From Ctenosaura bakeri (lineage: Eukaryota > Chordata > Lepidosauria > Squamata > Iguanidae): DNA of 64,000 nucleotides. The stretch is taken from the NCBI GenBank assembly GCA_948474755.1, contig CAOLHI010004218.1:62001-126000 (forward strand), in the 5' to 3' direction. Every line of letters begins with the position of its first letter. Positions within the stretch are counted from its first letter, which is position 1. Below the pieces are notes generated by a model. It was not told the origin of the DNA, made no database searches, and saw only the letters and a list, made by a program, of their open reading frames with translations. The translations under genes were made by a program, and so were the position numbers. Positions 25,018-35,488 of this stretch are shown in pieces.

Positions 25018-25269
25018 ATATTGTCTGTTATTAAAGATGATGTGATGGTGTCTGGGGTTTTACCTCGGAAAGCTTTTGCTGCCTTAACTGTACCTCTGCT
25101 GCACAATAGCTAGCGTGATTCTTGTATAGCGCTCATAGGAAACTGGGTGTATAATTCCAGGTCTTAATTACGGCATATATAATATGCCCGATGAAAGGCT
25201 GCAGAGGAATCTTACCCCCTCTTGGCTTTTTTTACAGCTTTCTTGAATGCTTAATGGTGGAGCGTCCAA

Positions 25270-25920
25270 TATTAGTTTGAGTGTAGACTTTTTTTTTTAT
25301 TGATTATACAGAAAAGAAAAAAAAACGCACAAAAATAAAGCACCATGTGATACAACTAATAGTAAAAAAACTTTCAACCAAAAACAAACTTACATTATTA
25401 TTTCTCTCTTACATAATTACAATCAAAAACTTATTCAGCTTATTCTATATCAGACTACTTATATATTTTTATTACCTATCTCTAATTCTTATTCTCATTA
25501 TACTCATTATTATTATAGTAATATCATTCTTAATTCTATATTTTCCCCTTAAATTTAATCTAATGCTATTACTAAATATAATCTTATTACTTAACATATT
25601 AAACTATCTCTAAAGGTAAACCCCCTCCCCAAAGCCGATTATATTTTAACTTACTTTTTTTTATTTGTTTTTTTTTGTTTTTTTGGTTTTTTTTACAAAA
25701 TTAAACAACTCAACTCCAATTTAAACAATACACCACATTATTATCACAAAAAAAGGTGAATAAACCCACCCCCCAGAGCCAACTTTTTATTTAATCCATT
25801 TTCCAAAATTGCCATTCTTCTTGTGAAAGGGTGGCTTTACCATCTCTTATCAAAGCTTTTTCCAAAAATATTTTCCAAATTTCTTCAAAATCGAGTGTAG
25901 TCTTTTTTTAAAAAAAAAAC
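25270..25920 (-). repeat. AT-rich low-complexity block, possible LINE 3' end
   Basis: It opens with a T run followed by TTGATTATACAG and is strongly A/T biased, with T-rich tracts at about 25650-25700 and 25905. The leading poly-T would fit the tail of a minus-strand LINE, but I cannot assign a family. The 88-residue I/L-rich ORF at 25347 is a composition artefact. Confidence 0.45.
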
Positions 25921-25997
25921 AACCTTGATATTTGTGTGGCTTGTTTACATCTAAGGTTCAGTCTTTGTCTTAAAAACAATAGAATATGAAAAGACCA

Positions 25998-26225
25998 AGA
26001 CCCAACATATTGTGGTGGTTTGAATATTGGACGAGGGCCCCGGGAAACCAGGGTTCATTTCACTGCTCAACTATTGGACTTTGGGCAACTCACACTCTCT
26101 CAGGCTTACAGGAAGGCAAAGGCAAACCCCGTCTGGACAGATCTTTCCAAGAAAACCCCATGATGGGTCTGCTTGAGGGTTGCCATAAGTTGGAAACAAC
26201 CTGAAGGCACGCAGCAACAACATCT
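25998..26225 (+). mobile_element. tRNA-derived SINE with Bov-B-like tail
   Basis: Head TGTGGTGGTTTGAATATTGG, body CACTCTCTCAGG, and tail CATAAGTTGGAAACAACCTG followed by GCAGCAACAACA. Full-length member of the family seen at 2955. Confidence 0.8.
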
Positions 26226-26299
26226 TTTCTAAATGAAAGTTCCAGTTTTGAAATGACAGCTCCAGAAACCAAAGCCAAACCATTATTAGCACAGTGAAT

Positions 26300-26662
26300 T
26301 TGTAAAGAAAATTAAGAAGTGACGTGATAGCTGTGTTTAAATACTTGAAGGGATATCACATTGGAGATGGAGCAAGCTTGTTTTCTGCGGCTCCGGAGAC
26401 TAGGACACGGAACAAACTACAGGAAACTACAGGAAAAGAGATTCCACCTAAACATTAGGAAGAACTTACTGGTGGTAAAAGCGGTTCAACAGTGGAATGT
26501 GCTGCCTGGGAGTGTGGTAGAGTCAACTTCTTTGGAGGTTTTTAAACCAAGGCTGGATGGTCATTTGCTGGGGGTGCTCTGAGTATGTATTCCTGCATAG
26601 TAGGGGTTGGACTCGATGGCTGTTGGGGTCTCTTCCAGCTCTATCATTCTGTGATTTCGGGT
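26300..26662 (+). mobile_element. CR1 LINE 3' end
   Basis: It encodes the diagnostic end of CR1 reverse transcriptase ORF (short runs such as KRFHLNIRKNLL and LDGHLLGVL). It then has the 3' UTR phrase GGACTCGATGGCTGTTGGGG and the terminal ATTCTGTGATT repeat. It is 5' truncated, as is usual for CR1. Confidence 0.85.
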
Positions 26663-26944
26663 GAGCTGAGATTTAAAAGAAGCATTTAAAAGAAACTAAG
26701 GGAGAAAGCACCAAAGGGGAACAGTAAAAAGCCAGTACTTTAGGAACAAAGAAAAGCAGAAGCTTTGCTGAAGAAGTTAAAAATAATAAGGGAGGGTGAT
26801 CACTATGTTCAGAGGAAGAGGAAGGAAATGGTAGAAAATGGTGAAATGTTAATAGGTTAGAAGGCAGACTTCTCAACATTGTCTTTGCTGCGGTCTTCCT
26901 CCGGAAGAAAAGCAATGCTTTACCTGGTGAAAATAGAGCAAATT

Positions 26945-27330
26945 CATCGACTCATAGAGTTGGAAGAGACCACAACAGCCACTGAGTCCAACCCCCCCTC
27001 CCCACCATGCAGCAACAGAGACTCAAAGCACCCCCCAGCACATGGCCATTCAGCCTCTGTTTAAAAACCTCCTTCTTGGAGGCAGCATATTCCGTTGTGT
27101 GAAATCTCTTTTCCTGTAGTTTGAATCCATTGCTCCGTGTCCTAGTCTCTGGACCTGCAGAAAACAAGCTTGCTCCATCTTCAACATGACATCCCTTCAA
27201 ATATTTAAACACGGCTATCATGTCACCTCTTAACCTTCTTTTCTTCAGGCTAAACATACTTAGCTCCCTAGGCCACTCTTCATAGGGCATGGTTTCCAGG
27301 CCCTTCACCATTTTGTTTGCCCTCCTCCAT
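26945..27330 (-). mobile_element. CR1 LINE 3' end, minus orientation
   Basis: It starts with the reversed CR1 terminus (ACTCATAGAGTTGGAAGAGA) and continues through the RT C-terminal coding block to about 27330. It lies tail to tail with the copy at 26300. Confidence 0.85.
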
Positions 27331-27335
27331 TAAGC

Positions 27336-27727
27336 CATAAGGGCATTGCAGCCCAGAGGTTTCATTCTGCGATAAGGTGAAGTGCCTTGGGGTTCTGTTC
27401 TGGGCCTGGTGATGTTCAACATCTTTCTAAATGACTTACCAGATGGAATAGAAGGCATGATGATCACATTTATGTATGATACTAAATTTGTGTGTGTGTG
27501 TGTGTAGCTAAAATCCCAGAAGACAAGATGGTTAAATGCCAGTACTGCAAGCCAGCAGGTTGTGAGTTCAATCCTGCTCGGCTCCAAGGTTGACTCAGCC
27601 TTCCATTCTTCCGTAGGTCGGTAAAATGAGTACCCAGCTTGTTGGGGGCATGTATAGAAATGTTTCGAAATACATGCTATTTGTAAGTTGTTCGCCACCT
27701 CGATCCATATGGAGAGGCGGGATACAA

Positions 27728-27783
<56 letters not shown>

Positions 27784-28220
27784 GACCTCAGCATATATTG
27801 GAATGCAATTCAAAAATCCATAAAATGAATTTCAACAGGGGGGGGATTCAAGGTACTACATTTAGACAGAGGAAAATAAAGTGAAAAAATACAGGATGGG
27901 TGACACCTGATTTGAAGGTGGTGCATGTCAAGTACAAGAAGATCTATAGGTTTTAGTAGACCAGAAGATAAACAGGTCAACTGTGATGCCACTGGCAAAA
28001 AAGCAACTGTAATTCTAGGTTGAATCAATGGGAGTATCCACCAGTGTTTTCAGCTTTGGTCAGAGGTCTCCTGGAACACAGTGCTGAGTTTTGGGCATCA
28101 CAATTCAAGGACAATGGCAACCTGGAATATACTCAGAACAGGATGACGAAGATGGTAAAAGTTTTAGAAACCACACCCTGTGAGGAATGGTGGAGGGACC
28201 TAGCATTAGGTGCTTGGATA
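27336..28220 (+). mobile_element. CR1 LINE fragment split by a SINE
   Basis: The 5' part (27336-27531) contains the RT block with GLV(F)NIFLNDL-like reading, and the 3' part (about 27800-28220) resumes with ATGAATTTCAACAGGG. The intervening 27532-27783 is a tRNA-like SINE with an (AAT)n tail. Reading across the SINE restores CR1 order, so the SINE is a later insertion. Confidence 0.75.
27532..27783 (+). mobile_element. tRNA-like SINE with (AAT)n tail
   Basis: GGTTAAATGCCAGTACTGCA resembles box A and GGTTGTGAGTTCAATCCTG resembles box B. The body has TACCCAGCTTGTTGGGGGCA and CGATCCATATGGAGAGGCGG, and an AAT microsatellite of about 50 bp ends it (27728-27782). Minus-strand copies at 29033 and 43255 are closely similar, implying recent activity of this family. 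Confidence 0.8.
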
Positions 28221-28531
28221 TGTTACAATCTATTATCATATGATGTGGATAACATCCCCCAAATCTGCAATTGACTTGCCAGTCCAATGAGAACACACAA
28301 GATGACTGACCAGGATATCCCACCCACATCAGGAAAGCTGAATATCTATATATCATTCTAAATGGGACTGGAAGGGGATGATTGCTTAACTCTGGAATGA
28401 CAAAATATTGATGGGACGCATGACAATCTCTTAATGTTCAGTCAGGTAGGGTGTATAGGGAAGATTTCTGTAGGGTAAGATCAAGGGAAGGGCTCTGGTT
28501 GCTCACCAATCTCAGCAGTTCATCTTTAATT

Positions 28532-28711
28532 GACCATTTCCGCACTACACTCTTATAGTGCGATCATTCCACTTTCAACATTCTATGGAATCCTGGGGTT
28601 TGCAGTTTTGGGAGGGACCAGTCGGTTCCTCCCTAAACTGCAAACCCCAGGATTTCATAGGGTGTTGAAAGTGGAATAATCGCACTACAAGAGTGTAGTG
28701 CGGAAATGGTC
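28532..28711. mobile_element. foldback miniature transposon, copy A
   Basis: GACCATTTCCGCACTACACT at the left is mirrored by AGTGTAGTGCGGAAATGGTC at the right. The two arms stay nearly complementary through TTCCACTTTCAAC and TTTGCAGTTT to a short loop near 28615-28630, so almost the whole 180 bp can fold on itself. No coding capacity. Confidence 0.85.
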
Positions 28712-29032
28712 ACTGTCTTAAAAAATGAAGTGTGAAGTGGTGAAGGTATTAGCATGAACCATCTGGGTGGGGTTTTTCTGCATAATCTTAAATGAACTTT
28801 GGTGACTCTGAACATGTCTCTGGTCAGTGTAACCCCAAACGCATTCTCTGGTCAGCATGCCCTGACTGTGTTAATAAGTTCAATTTATGAAAATTGCATA
28901 TCTCACAGGAAGGGTGGTAAGATATGGTAACAACATTCCCAGGGAGTTGGGAGATCCTGCAGGATTCTACATCAGCCTGGAGCTGGAAATCCCTTGAGAG
29001 ATACTTGTGCTACAAGATGTGAGGCAATCCTT

Positions 29033-29272
29033 TTTTTTTATTTATTTATTTGTATCCCGCCTCTCCATATGGATCGAGGCGGCGAACAACTTACAAATAG
29101 CATGTATTTTGAAACATTTCTATGCATGCCCCCAACAAGCTGGGTACTCATTTTACCGACCTGCGAAAGGATGGAAGGCTGAGTCAACCTTGGAGCCGGG
29201 CAGGATCGAACTCACAACCTTGTGGCTTGCAGTACTGGCATTTAACCACTGCGCCACCACGGCTCCAACAAT
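29033..29272 (-). mobile_element. tRNA-like SINE, minus orientation
   Basis: It opens with TTTATTTATTTGTATCCCGC and runs to ACTGGCATTTAACCACTGCG. It is the reverse complement of the element at 27532 and very similar to the one at 43255. Confidence 0.8.
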
Positions 29273-30030
29273 CCTGCCTTGTGTGTCTTGCTAAGTCTTG
29301 ATTGTCCCTTGCTGCTATTTTGAAAATCCAATAATCCTAGGGAGGGAGGAGTTAATTTTGTCAGGGAGTGAAAAAGTGGCCTCTGGATGGAGAAAAAAAG
29401 TCCTAGGAAATGTTAGGTTTTGCTCCTGTACAATCAGCAATTAATGCCATCTTTTCTCAAAAGACTGAAACGTGTTTCCATTTTTAGAGAAAAGCTATTT
29501 TTCTTCCATATTTTTATATTTGTGTAGTTTTTTTGGAACACTTTCAAAGCTTTTTCTAAAATACTTGTTGGACCTTTTACACTTTTTGGCTGGAACCATC
29601 TGAGAATCTAGAAACGAATGGGGGGATATGAATCTCTTTTATAGCTGGTAATTTAAAGTGCTTAAGTTTGTTAGAGTAGACTAGATCCAGGATCCAGATA
29701 GGATTTTAATGTTGAATACCTTTAAAAAGTTTTCTTATATACTAGTTGCAATCTCCTGTGGCTTGATTCCGGTTTTATTAATTATTTCATCATAGCCTTT
29801 TATGCTAGTTGCATTATAGCTCTTGTATTACGCCTCAATGAGTGACAGGAAAAGGCAACAATGAGTGTCCTGAAACTGCACAATCAGAATGAAAATTAAT
29901 AATATGCATAATCTTAAAGTGTGTAATATGCATATTAGATGCCTGGATTTGAGATGCTGGAATAGGACAACCATAGTTTAAGATTTAATTTTATCAGATC
30001 AGGCAGTGAAGTGTGTGCCACACTAGCAGA
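29273..30030. other. spacer without recognised feature
   Basis: AT-rich sequence between the SINE at 29033 and the tandem repeat at 30031. No coding domain or clear repeat family was recognised. Confidence 0.5.
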
Positions 30031-30089
30031 ATTCCCATCATATGCTGAATGTCCAACATAATTCCCATCATATGCTGAATGTCCAACAT
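30031..30089. repeat. perfect 30-bp tandem duplication
   Basis: ATTCCCATCATATGCTGAAT starts at 30031 and again at 30061, and the two units agree across about 29 bases. It abuts the 5' edge of the CR1 copy at 30083. Confidence 0.85.
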
Positions 30090-30378
30090 TGTTTTCTGCT
30101 GCTCCAGAGACCAGGACAAGGAGCAATGGATTCAAGCTGCAGGAAAGGAGATTCCACCTGAACCTCAGGAAGAACTTCCTGACAGTCAGGGCTGTCCGGC
30201 AGTGGAATCTGCTGCCTCGGAGTGTGGTGGAGTCTCCTTCCTTGGAGGTGTTTAAGCAGAGGTTGGATGGTCATCTGTCGGGAGTGCTTTGAGGGTGTTC
30301 ATGCATGGCAGGGGGTTGGACTGGATGGCCCCTGTGGTCTCTTCCAACTCTCCGTTTCTATGATTCTATGATTCTATA
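30083..30378 (+). mobile_element. CR1 LINE 3' end
   Basis: It contains the RT C-terminal block (short runs [14 protein letters not shown] and [13 protein letters not shown]), the CAGGGGGTTGGACTGGATGG phrase and tandem ATTCTATG at the end. The sequence is close to the copies at 32593 and 39667, so it is fairly young. Confidence 0.88.
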
Positions 30379-30785
30379 AGATGCAGATATTTCAAATGGA
30401 TGTTTCCCCTGAACAAAAACCTAGGTGGAGAGACAGTTTTCCACAAGGTGAAAATAACTCTCCCAGCCATCTTCCCTCTCTCTGACCATCCAGCCTATGT
30501 TGATACCCAGGCTATGAGAGAATTACCTTCTTCTTCTTTTGCCACTCATGTTTCAGTGATAGAAACTAGGTCAGTGTTCTCATCAATGATTAAATCAAGG
30601 ATGAATGATTTATTCATCCATAGATTTTGTTTTGGACTGAACTTGTGCATGCCCTTCAACATTTCACACATGAAAACAGGGATGTGTGTGGCCAAGCAAC
30701 ATCAGAGTATGGCCAAGGTGGCAAAAAGTTATTAGTAAGGAAGATCACAAAACTGGGAGAAGTTGCAACAGGTTGCTTTTCATGG

Positions 30786-31265
30786 AGTCATAAAATCATA
30801 GAATTTTAGAGTTGGAAGAGACCACAAGGGCCTCCGAGTTCAATTCTCTGCCATATAGGAATATACCATCAAAGCATTCCGGACAGATGGCCATTGAACC
30901 TCTATTTAAATGCCTCCAAAGGAGGAGACTCCACCACACTCTGAGGCAGCGTATTCTACTGTTGAACTGCTCTGACCATCAGGAAGTTCTTCCTCATGTT
31001 TAGATGGAATCTCTTTTCCTGAAGTTTGAAGCCATTGCTCCTTGTCTGAGTCTCTGGAGCAGCAGAAAACAGACTTGCTCCATCCTCCATATGACATCCC
31101 TTCAAATATTTAAACATAGCTATCATGATGCCTCTTAACCTTCTCTTCCCCAGGCTAAAGATACCCAGCTCCCTAAGCTGTTCCTCACAAGGCTTCATGG
31201 TTTCCAGGCTTTCTACTATTTTGCTCATCCTCCACTGGACACATTCCAGCTTTTGCCTGAACCTA
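30786..31265 (-). mobile_element. CR1 LINE 3' end, minus orientation
   Basis: It runs from TCATAAAATCATAGAATTTT (reversed terminus) into the reversed RT C-terminal block up to about 31265. In combination with the plus copy at 30083 it forms an inverted pair. Confidence 0.85.
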
Positions 31266-31639
31266 TAGGGAAAGCCTGAACAACTCTGGCACTTTGAACT
31301 CTTTCTGCAAGAAGTTCACGTGGCCTCTAGAAGGTTTAAAATGTCTATTTACTTATGCAAGGCTGATCTGACCTAGCTGTTTCCTTTCTCATGTGCACAT
31401 CATTAGTTTTGAAAGAAAAGTTTGCTTAAACATGTCAAACTGCTCTTCTTTTTTTATGGGATGGGGATCTATCTCTATTCTTTCTGTGTTATGTTCACCT
31501 CTGCTATCTCATTTTCTGTTAAAGGAATAATGCCAGGAGCACATCAACAGCTTTTCATCCACCTTCTCCCCTCACCTCCTGACTCCCTTCGCCTCCATAC
31601 AGAAACCCTCTCTCCAGATATAACATTGCAGACACAGCG

Positions 31640-32530
31640 TGGCAATGAAGTCTGTTCGGGAATGCAGGTCCCTGCCTAGTCTGCAGGTGATACTGGGCTT
31701 TCCCTGGAACAAGTAGGTCAAAGCTGCTAAACTTCATGGGAATTCTGCCGTGGAAAAAAGTTTCAAGGAATATGGGAAAAATCAAGAAGCACTGCAATCC
31801 TGTAGAGAAGAGAGGAAGGGGAGAGAAATAACTACAGAGTTGGAGGCAGAAGACCCATAGTGATGGGCAAGGAGTGTTTTGGATGCAAAAAGGTGGCACA
31901 ACACAAAGAACCAGCTACCCAGAAAGTATTGAAAAAAGTACTGTTGGTGCAGGCTGTGGCTGACAACAGAGGAGAACAATGTGGCAGAAGTGCCAGTGGC
32001 TGAGAAAAAGGAGACAGAGGCAAGATTAGCCTTAGCCCAGCCCTGCCACTACAATGATCTCTGCTAGTATCAAACCTGCCAGTGTATGGCACTGGAGACA
32101 GTTGGGGAGCACAGGTCCCTGCTTAGGTTAGGCCATTTCCGCACTGCACTCTTATAGCGTGATTATTCCACTTTCAACATCCTATGGCCCCTCCCTAAAC
32201 TGCAAACCCCAGGATTCCATAGGATGTTGAAAGTGGAATAATCGCGTTATAAGAGTGTACTGCGGAAATGGCCTTTGAGGTGATGCTGGGGCAGTCCCAA
32301 AAGCAATTGGGTTGATGCTGCTAAAGTTCGAGGGAGTGGCAGAACTATCTTGGAAGAAAGTTTCAAGGAATATGGGGAAAACCAAGAAATGATGCAATTC
32401 TGTAGAGGAGAGAGAGCAAAGGAAGAGACATAACTGCAGAGATGGAAACAGAAGGATCCATAATTGTGTGCCACAATGTATGTGCAGTGATTGCCTTCTT
32501 GCCAGAAAAACATCACCAACTACAAGTGCA
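31640..32530. repeat. diverged tandem duplication of about 450 bp
   Basis: The segment with GCAGGTCCCTGCCTAG (about 31663) through GAAAGTTTCAAGG-like sequence to about 31910 recurs from CACAGGTCCCTGCTTAGG (about 32112) to about 32490. The second copy carries the foldback element at 32131-32273, which the first lacks. The origin is unknown; ORFs inside are not conserved between copies. Confidence 0.7.
32131..32273. mobile_element. foldback miniature transposon, copy B
   Basis: It is bounded by GGCCATTTCCGCACTGCACT and AGTGTACTGCGGAAATGGCC. The flanks TTA (32128-32130) and TTT (32274-32276) fit a 3-bp duplication with one change, and the first half of the tandem duplication preserves an empty site. 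It is a 143-bp deletion form with a shorter loop. Confidence 0.85.
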
Positions 32531-32592
32531 AATTGGGAGCCTTCTCGGAAGAGAAGATCGGTGCACAACAGCTATGTGTTCTGTTCTTTTAA

Positions 32593-32905
32593 TGCATAGA
32601 ATCATAGAAATGTAGAGTTGGAAGAGACCCCAGGGGCCATCCAGTCCAACCCCCTGCCGTGCAGGAACACCCTCAAAGCACTCCCGACAGATGGCCATCC
32701 AGCCTCCGCTTAAAACCTCCAAGGAAGGAGACTCCACTACACTCCAAGGCAGCAGATTCCACTGCCGGACAGCCCTGACTGTCAGGAAGTTCTTCCTGAG
32801 GTTCAGGTAGAATCTCCTTTCCTGCAGCTTGAATCCAGTGCTCCTTGTCCTGGTCTCTGGAGCAGCAGAAAACAAGCCCTCTCCCTCCTCTACATGGCAT
32901 CAGAG
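32593..32905 (-). mobile_element. CR1 LINE 3' end, minus orientation
   Basis: It starts GCATAGAATCATAGAAATGT and includes the reversed RT C-terminal block through AGCAGCAGAAAACAAG to the ATGGCATC segment. It is truncated abruptly at about 32905, where a plus-strand CR1 ORF1-like segment begins. Confidence 0.85.
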
Positions 32906-33370
32906 AACAGGAGGACTTCCTGGATGGAATGCAGGAGAATTGACTATAAAGAGCCAACGGGAAGAAACTGCCAAGGAAAACGAAGAGGCCTATAACAGGG
33001 AGGAAACACCCTGGAGGAAAGTCATGGTCAGAAGCACACCATACAAATGGGACCCAGAAGCTCTCCAACTGAGCAATTGCTTCCTACACCTTCAGGAGTG
33101 TAGCAGTGGTGAAGATGCTCAAACAGGAAACCAGCAACCAAGGAAACAGTCAAAGTAACCACCAACCACGAGAAGAAGAGAAAAGGTGTTGGTGGTTGGG
33201 GACGTGTTGCTCAGGGGTATAGAGGCACCTGCGTGCCGGTCTGACAAGATGAAGCAGAAGTGTGCTGTCTTCCTGGCGTGTGCGCCCAGGATCTCACTGA
33301 CAATTTCCCCAAACTCATCAAGAACACATCACTACCCCATTTCCTTATTCATGTGGGTACTACTGACTTC
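32906..33370 (+). pseudogene. CR1 ORF1-like fragment (esterase-type domain)
   Basis: On the plus strand, VVGDVLLRGIEAPACR-like reading near 33186, then CCLPGVCAQDLTDNFPKLI near 33260 and FLIHVGTTDF near 33345, resembles the SGNH esterase-like domain of CR1 ORF1. Stops and frame changes break it, so it is a dead LINE fragment rather than a gene. It is cut at 33367 by a foldback element. Confidence 0.65.
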
Positions 33371-33525
33371 ATTTCCACACTAGACTGTCATAGTGCTATT
33401 ATTCCACTTTCGACATCCGATGGCACCCTGGCCTTGAGGCCCCTCCCTAAACTGCAAACCCCAGGATTCCATAGGATGTTGAAAGTGGAATAATCGCACT
33501 ACAAGAGCATAGTGCGGAACTGACC
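33367..33525. mobile_element. foldback miniature transposon, copy C
   Basis: The arms CATTTCCACACTAGACTGTC and CATAGTGCGGAACTGACC are imperfect complements, with the family core TTCCACTTTCGACATC mirrored by GATGTTGAAAGTGGAA. It is more diverged at the left terminus than copies A and B. Confidence 0.75.
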
Positions 33526-33781
33526 TGTATGTCAAAGACAAATTCACTTGTACAGAAACCCATGAGAGTAATCACAGAAGACCAGTTAACTAGAGAAATA
33601 AATGAATGCAACATTAATGGCCATTTCTGCACTAGTTTGTTATAGCGCGATGATTCCACTTTCAACATCCTCTGGAATCCTGGGATTTGCAGTTTCGGGA
33701 GGGGCTGGTCGACCCCTCCCGAAACTGCAAACCCCAGGATTCCAGAGGATGTTGAAAGTGGAATCATCGCGCTATAACCGT

Positions 33782-34195
33782 TGAAAGGGTTAAAGATATG
33801 ATTTTGTGTTTGGTAGAAAAATAGATGAAATTATAATTAACTGCAGATGTTTCTTATCTAAGGAATATAGTGCTGAAAGTGCTTAACGAAGGGGTGGCAG
33901 GTCATGGAAAGCAGGCTTGTTCTTTCCTGCAACTTATCACAAGGACAAGGGAAGTAATAGATCATTTTGACATGTTGTATCCTTGCATGCATGATGTAAT
34001 GTAACCAATTTGTAATTGATTCTACTGTTAAGGGTGTATATAAGGGAGGTTTTTGACGGAGTGCAGGGTCTTCAGTGATACTCACACTGGGGACCCTGCG
34101 CAGTTCAGCAAAACCTGCGCAGTAAGAAAATAAAATATAATACTTTCTGCTTCAAGGACTCTGAGGTTTTTTCGTTTCCCTAGACGGCCACTTCA
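33782..34195 (+). repeat. 5' LTR
   Basis: It starts TGAAAGGGTTAAAG and ends GGCCACTTCA. A TATATAA box lies at 34037-34043 and an AATAAA signal at 34129-34134, giving a U3-R-U5 order. It is the same length as the 3' LTR, and I found no difference on reading them side by side. Confidence 0.93.
34037..34043 (+). promoter_or_regulatory. LTR TATA box
   Basis: TATATAA precedes GGGAGG about 85 bases upstream of the AATAAA signal, the normal spacing between core promoter and poly(A) signal in a short-R gammaretroviral LTR. The same box is in the 3' LTR at 38859-38865. Confidence 0.75.
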
Positions 34196-34199
34196 TTTC

Positions 34200-34217
34200 T
34201 GGGGGCTCGTCCAGGAT
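34200..34217 (+). promoter_or_regulatory. primer-binding site, tRNA-Pro type
   Basis: TGGGGGCTCGTCCAGGAT lies four bases after the 5' LTR end. It matches the 3' end complement of proline tRNA used by many gammaretroviruses at 17 of 18 positions, differing by an A near the end. Confidence 0.88.
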
Positions 34218-34419
34218 TTGAAGGGCTTTCTCCCGCCCACTTTGGCGGACGCCTAGGCGTCGGGGATTGTCGCCCCTTTTTGGTGAAGCCAGCCAGGGCG
34301 CCTTTGAATATTTTTGACAAAACAGGTTTGGCTCGGATCGGGGTGACATCTCCGGCGGCGGCGTTCCTGCCAAGGGACCCGAGGTTGAAGCAGAAACTTG
34401 AACCCTCCCACGGTTATTG

Positions 34420-34425
34420 GTGAGT
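34420..34425 (+). promoter_or_regulatory. candidate proviral 5' splice donor
   Basis: GTGAGT follows ATTG in the leader between primer site and gag, where a retroviral donor for the env mRNA is expected. No acceptor was assigned with confidence. Confidence 0.5.
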
Positions 34426-34749
34426 AACCTCCCTGCAATCTCAGGGAGAAGAGGGGGCCTGATCACCCCCCTGTAGTCTTGCCCTAGTAACCCACCATTA
34501 GAGGCGTGGGTGAACCCGCAGGGCTCGTGGAACCCGGGAAAGGAAATGGGAGGTAGTTTGTTGGTGTGAATGGGGTGTGCAAGGAATGCTGGGTGGTGTC
34601 GCAGTTCCCACTGCATGCCGTTGAGCGTCCGGGTGCGTGGGTCGGCACGAAGAGAGTGTTATCTGTCCCCTTTTGTGTTGGCACGTGAGACCCCTTACTC
34701 ACGCGCCGATTCACCCCTCCCTAGTGTGTCCTGTCCAGATTGGGAGGAA

Positions 34750-34818
34750 ATGGGAGGGGGGACCGAGTCAACAAACCCCTTTGGGGTGCATGTTAAAGAA
34801 TTTCAAAAAGGGATTTAG
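34750..34818 (+). pseudogene. gag 5' fragment with myristoylation-type start
   Basis: The ATG at 34750 opens MGGGTEST, the M-G-x-x-x-S/T pattern of an N-myristoylated matrix protein. This frame reaches a TAG at 34816-34818. The frame that carries the rest of matrix overlaps it and has no comparable start. A one-base difference around the A/G run at 34804-34811 would account for the break. The alternative is that translation begins at the in-frame ATG at 34790 without the glycine. Confidence 0.6.
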
Positions 34819-35488
34819 TGGGGACTATGGAGACCCTCCAATGACACCGGGACGTTTGCGAAACTTGTGTGAAGTGGAGTGGCCCTCCTTCAAGGTTGGG
34901 TGGCCCCCAGAGGGAAGCCTGGAACCTGCCCGGGTCCAGGCAGTGTATTCAATAGTAGTGGGTGAGCCTGGCCACCCTGATCAATTCCCTTATATAGATT
35001 CATGGGACACGGTGGTCTCTGGGAACCCCCCTTGGTTGCGAAAATGTCAGGAGCAAACTTGTAAGGCTATGATAGTGCGGCAGGAGAGAGCAAGGAAGAA
35101 GCTTGGAAGGGGCCAGATTTTGCCAGACTCAGTTCCAGAAGATAATATACCTCGTCCAACTGCCCCTCCCCCATACATGGCAGTGCAGGTGGCAGCCCCA
35201 CCGCTGGCGGTGGTGCAGCCCCAGCCCGCCCTACCTCCGACTCCTATTGCTGCTATACCATTGCCTGCTGGAACCTCACAACCAGGCTCCTCTCAGCCAG
35301 AAGGAGGAGCCGGGGGATTGGAGGAATCTGGCTCGGAGGAGTCCGACCTAGTGGAGTCCGACCTAGTTGCCCCAGAAGAAAGAGATTCCTTTGACCTCAG
35401 GCATGGACCAAAAGAAAAAGCTCAAGAAAAGTCTAAGAGGAAACGACCTAAGCCAGCGCCTAAAAGAAAAAGCTCAAGAAAAGTCTAA
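34790..35488 (+). pseudogene. gag, matrix to p12 part, ends in a frameshift
   Basis: This frame is open from well upstream of the ATG at 34790 to a stop at 35488. It encodes a gammaretroviral matrix core (LCEVEWPSFKVGWPPEG, then GHPDQFPYIDSW), a proline-rich segment with the late-domain motif PPPY near 35165, then an acidic and lysine-rich stretch. The frame is lost because a 52-bp tandem duplication (35410-35513) shifts reading. Capsid continues in another frame. Confidence 0.88.

Larger units (their letters stand above)
18349..25035 (+). other. ZNF654: ZNF654 3' UTR (probable, long form)
   Basis: No coding exon follows the stop at 18348. Candidate poly(A) signals AATAAA occur at about 18628, 19399 and 20501, and as a pair at 24955-24960 and 25012-25017. 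The last pair is followed by a GT-rich run (GATGATGTGATGGTGTCTGG) typical of a cleavage-site downstream element. The stretch carries embedded SINEs and DNA transposons (19876, 20602, 21730, 22405, 23131, 23564). The full length is inferred; shorter forms are equally possible. Confidence 0.5.

Noticed and set aside
25347..25613. 88-codon ORF rich in isoleucine and leucine
   Set aside because: It comes from an AT-rich low-complexity block; the membrane-like composition is an artefact.
27626..27823. ORF with a polyasparagine run
   Set aside because: It is a SINE body plus its (AAT)n tail.
33858..34085. 75-codon minus-strand ORF in the 5' LTR, repeated in the 3' LTR
   Set aside because: It lies antisense within U3/R and has no recognisable domain. 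Its presence twice only reflects LTR duplication.
34152..34616. 154-codon minus-strand ORF over the primer site and leader
   Set aside because: It is antisense to the retroviral leader with no domain, so it is a shadow ORF.
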